In this document: one piece after another, positions 63,652 to 64,000 of the stretch
Layout of the letters: each line of letters begins with the position of its first letter
Position numbering within the stretch: the first letter of the stretch is position 1
Notes under the pieces: generated by a model
Told to the model about the DNA's origin: nothing
Databases searched by the model: none
The model's input: the letters and a program-made list of their open reading frames with translations, nothing else
Translations under genes and position numbers: made by a program
NCBI GenBank assembly: GCA_029931535.1
Contig: JAQPZY010001414.1
Span: 2,062,001 to 2,126,000, forward strand
Source: Margaritifera margaritifera
Taxonomy: Eukaryota; Mollusca; Bivalvia; Unionida; Margaritiferidae
Length of the DNA: 64,000 nt
Direction of reading: 5' to 3'

Positions 63652-64000
63652 CTGTTTTAGACTAAGTAGGTACGCCCATATTTGAAAACAGCTGATCATT
63701 AGACACCAGATATCGTCAACAACCAGTTCTCGTCACGGTTCTTAAAAAGCATATATTTTGAAATGTATTTACCTCCGAATTTTTCACGCAAGAAGTACCT
63801 GCAAAAGTAAGTTTGTACAAAAAAATAACCAACTATGATTTCTGAATGTATTTCTTCTGAATAGCTGTGTGTCGGTCTTTTGTACATTGCTTTACTGGAA
63901 AGAATACAGCAGATTCGCTCATGCGCAATAGGAAGCCAACTAGAGGAAATCATAATGTGCAATTATTTCATTATTGGTGCATGTCGTGTATGTATGACTA
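63652..64000. other. No gene or repeat recognised
   Basis: A minus frame 63962-63699 (87 codons) runs through here, with no motif and Tyr/Ser/Lys-rich composition; I would not call it a gene. Confidence 0.4.

Overview
This is AT-rich, repeat-laden metazoan genomic DNA: introns with GT/AG borders, long microsatellites, LINEs, Penelope, hAT-like and DDE transposon remains, and Polinton/Maverick (adintovirus-like) insertions. The mixture suggests a marine invertebrate, perhaps a lophotrochozoan such as a mollusc. That is inference; no rRNA or mitochondrial marker is present to settle it.

Only two host genes look intact. A two-exon KCTD-type BTB (T1) gene lies at 11093-12421 (+). A five-exon agmatinase/ureohydrolase lies at 49554-55366 (-); its first exon(s) were not found. 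All its splice phases agree and all six metal-ligand residues are present.

The rest is mostly mobile DNA. 1-7910 is a decayed Polinton holding a packaging ATPase, a zinc-ribbon/phospholipase-A2-like protein, an integrase, a protein-primed family-B DNA polymerase, a SAP-like protein and a small Cys-rich protein. 57863-62095 holds part of a second Polinton in the opposite orientation, with a different packaging ATPase and the polymerase N-terminal part. LINE remains lie at 21192-22113 (+), 29010-31340 (-) and 38128-40600 (-); a Penelope GIY-YIG fragment sits inside the last. A DDE_Tnp_4 transposon relic lies at 26844-28560. Two 275-bp hAT-like non-autonomous elements lie at 25930-26204 and 63369-63643. 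A 38-bp satellite of about 56 copies occupies 22112-24255, and the first LINE sits inside its left edge.

The least explained part is 31.5-48 kb, with a similar tract at 18.6-20.9 kb. It is very AT-rich and carries many short broken stretches that read like protein: a P-loop packaging-ATPase remnant at 44.25-44.76 kb, two copies 11 kb apart of one unidentified protein that differ mostly at synonymous positions, membrane-segment ORFs and helix-rich pieces. I infer a decayed virus-like element distinct from the two Polintons, but I cannot name the family.
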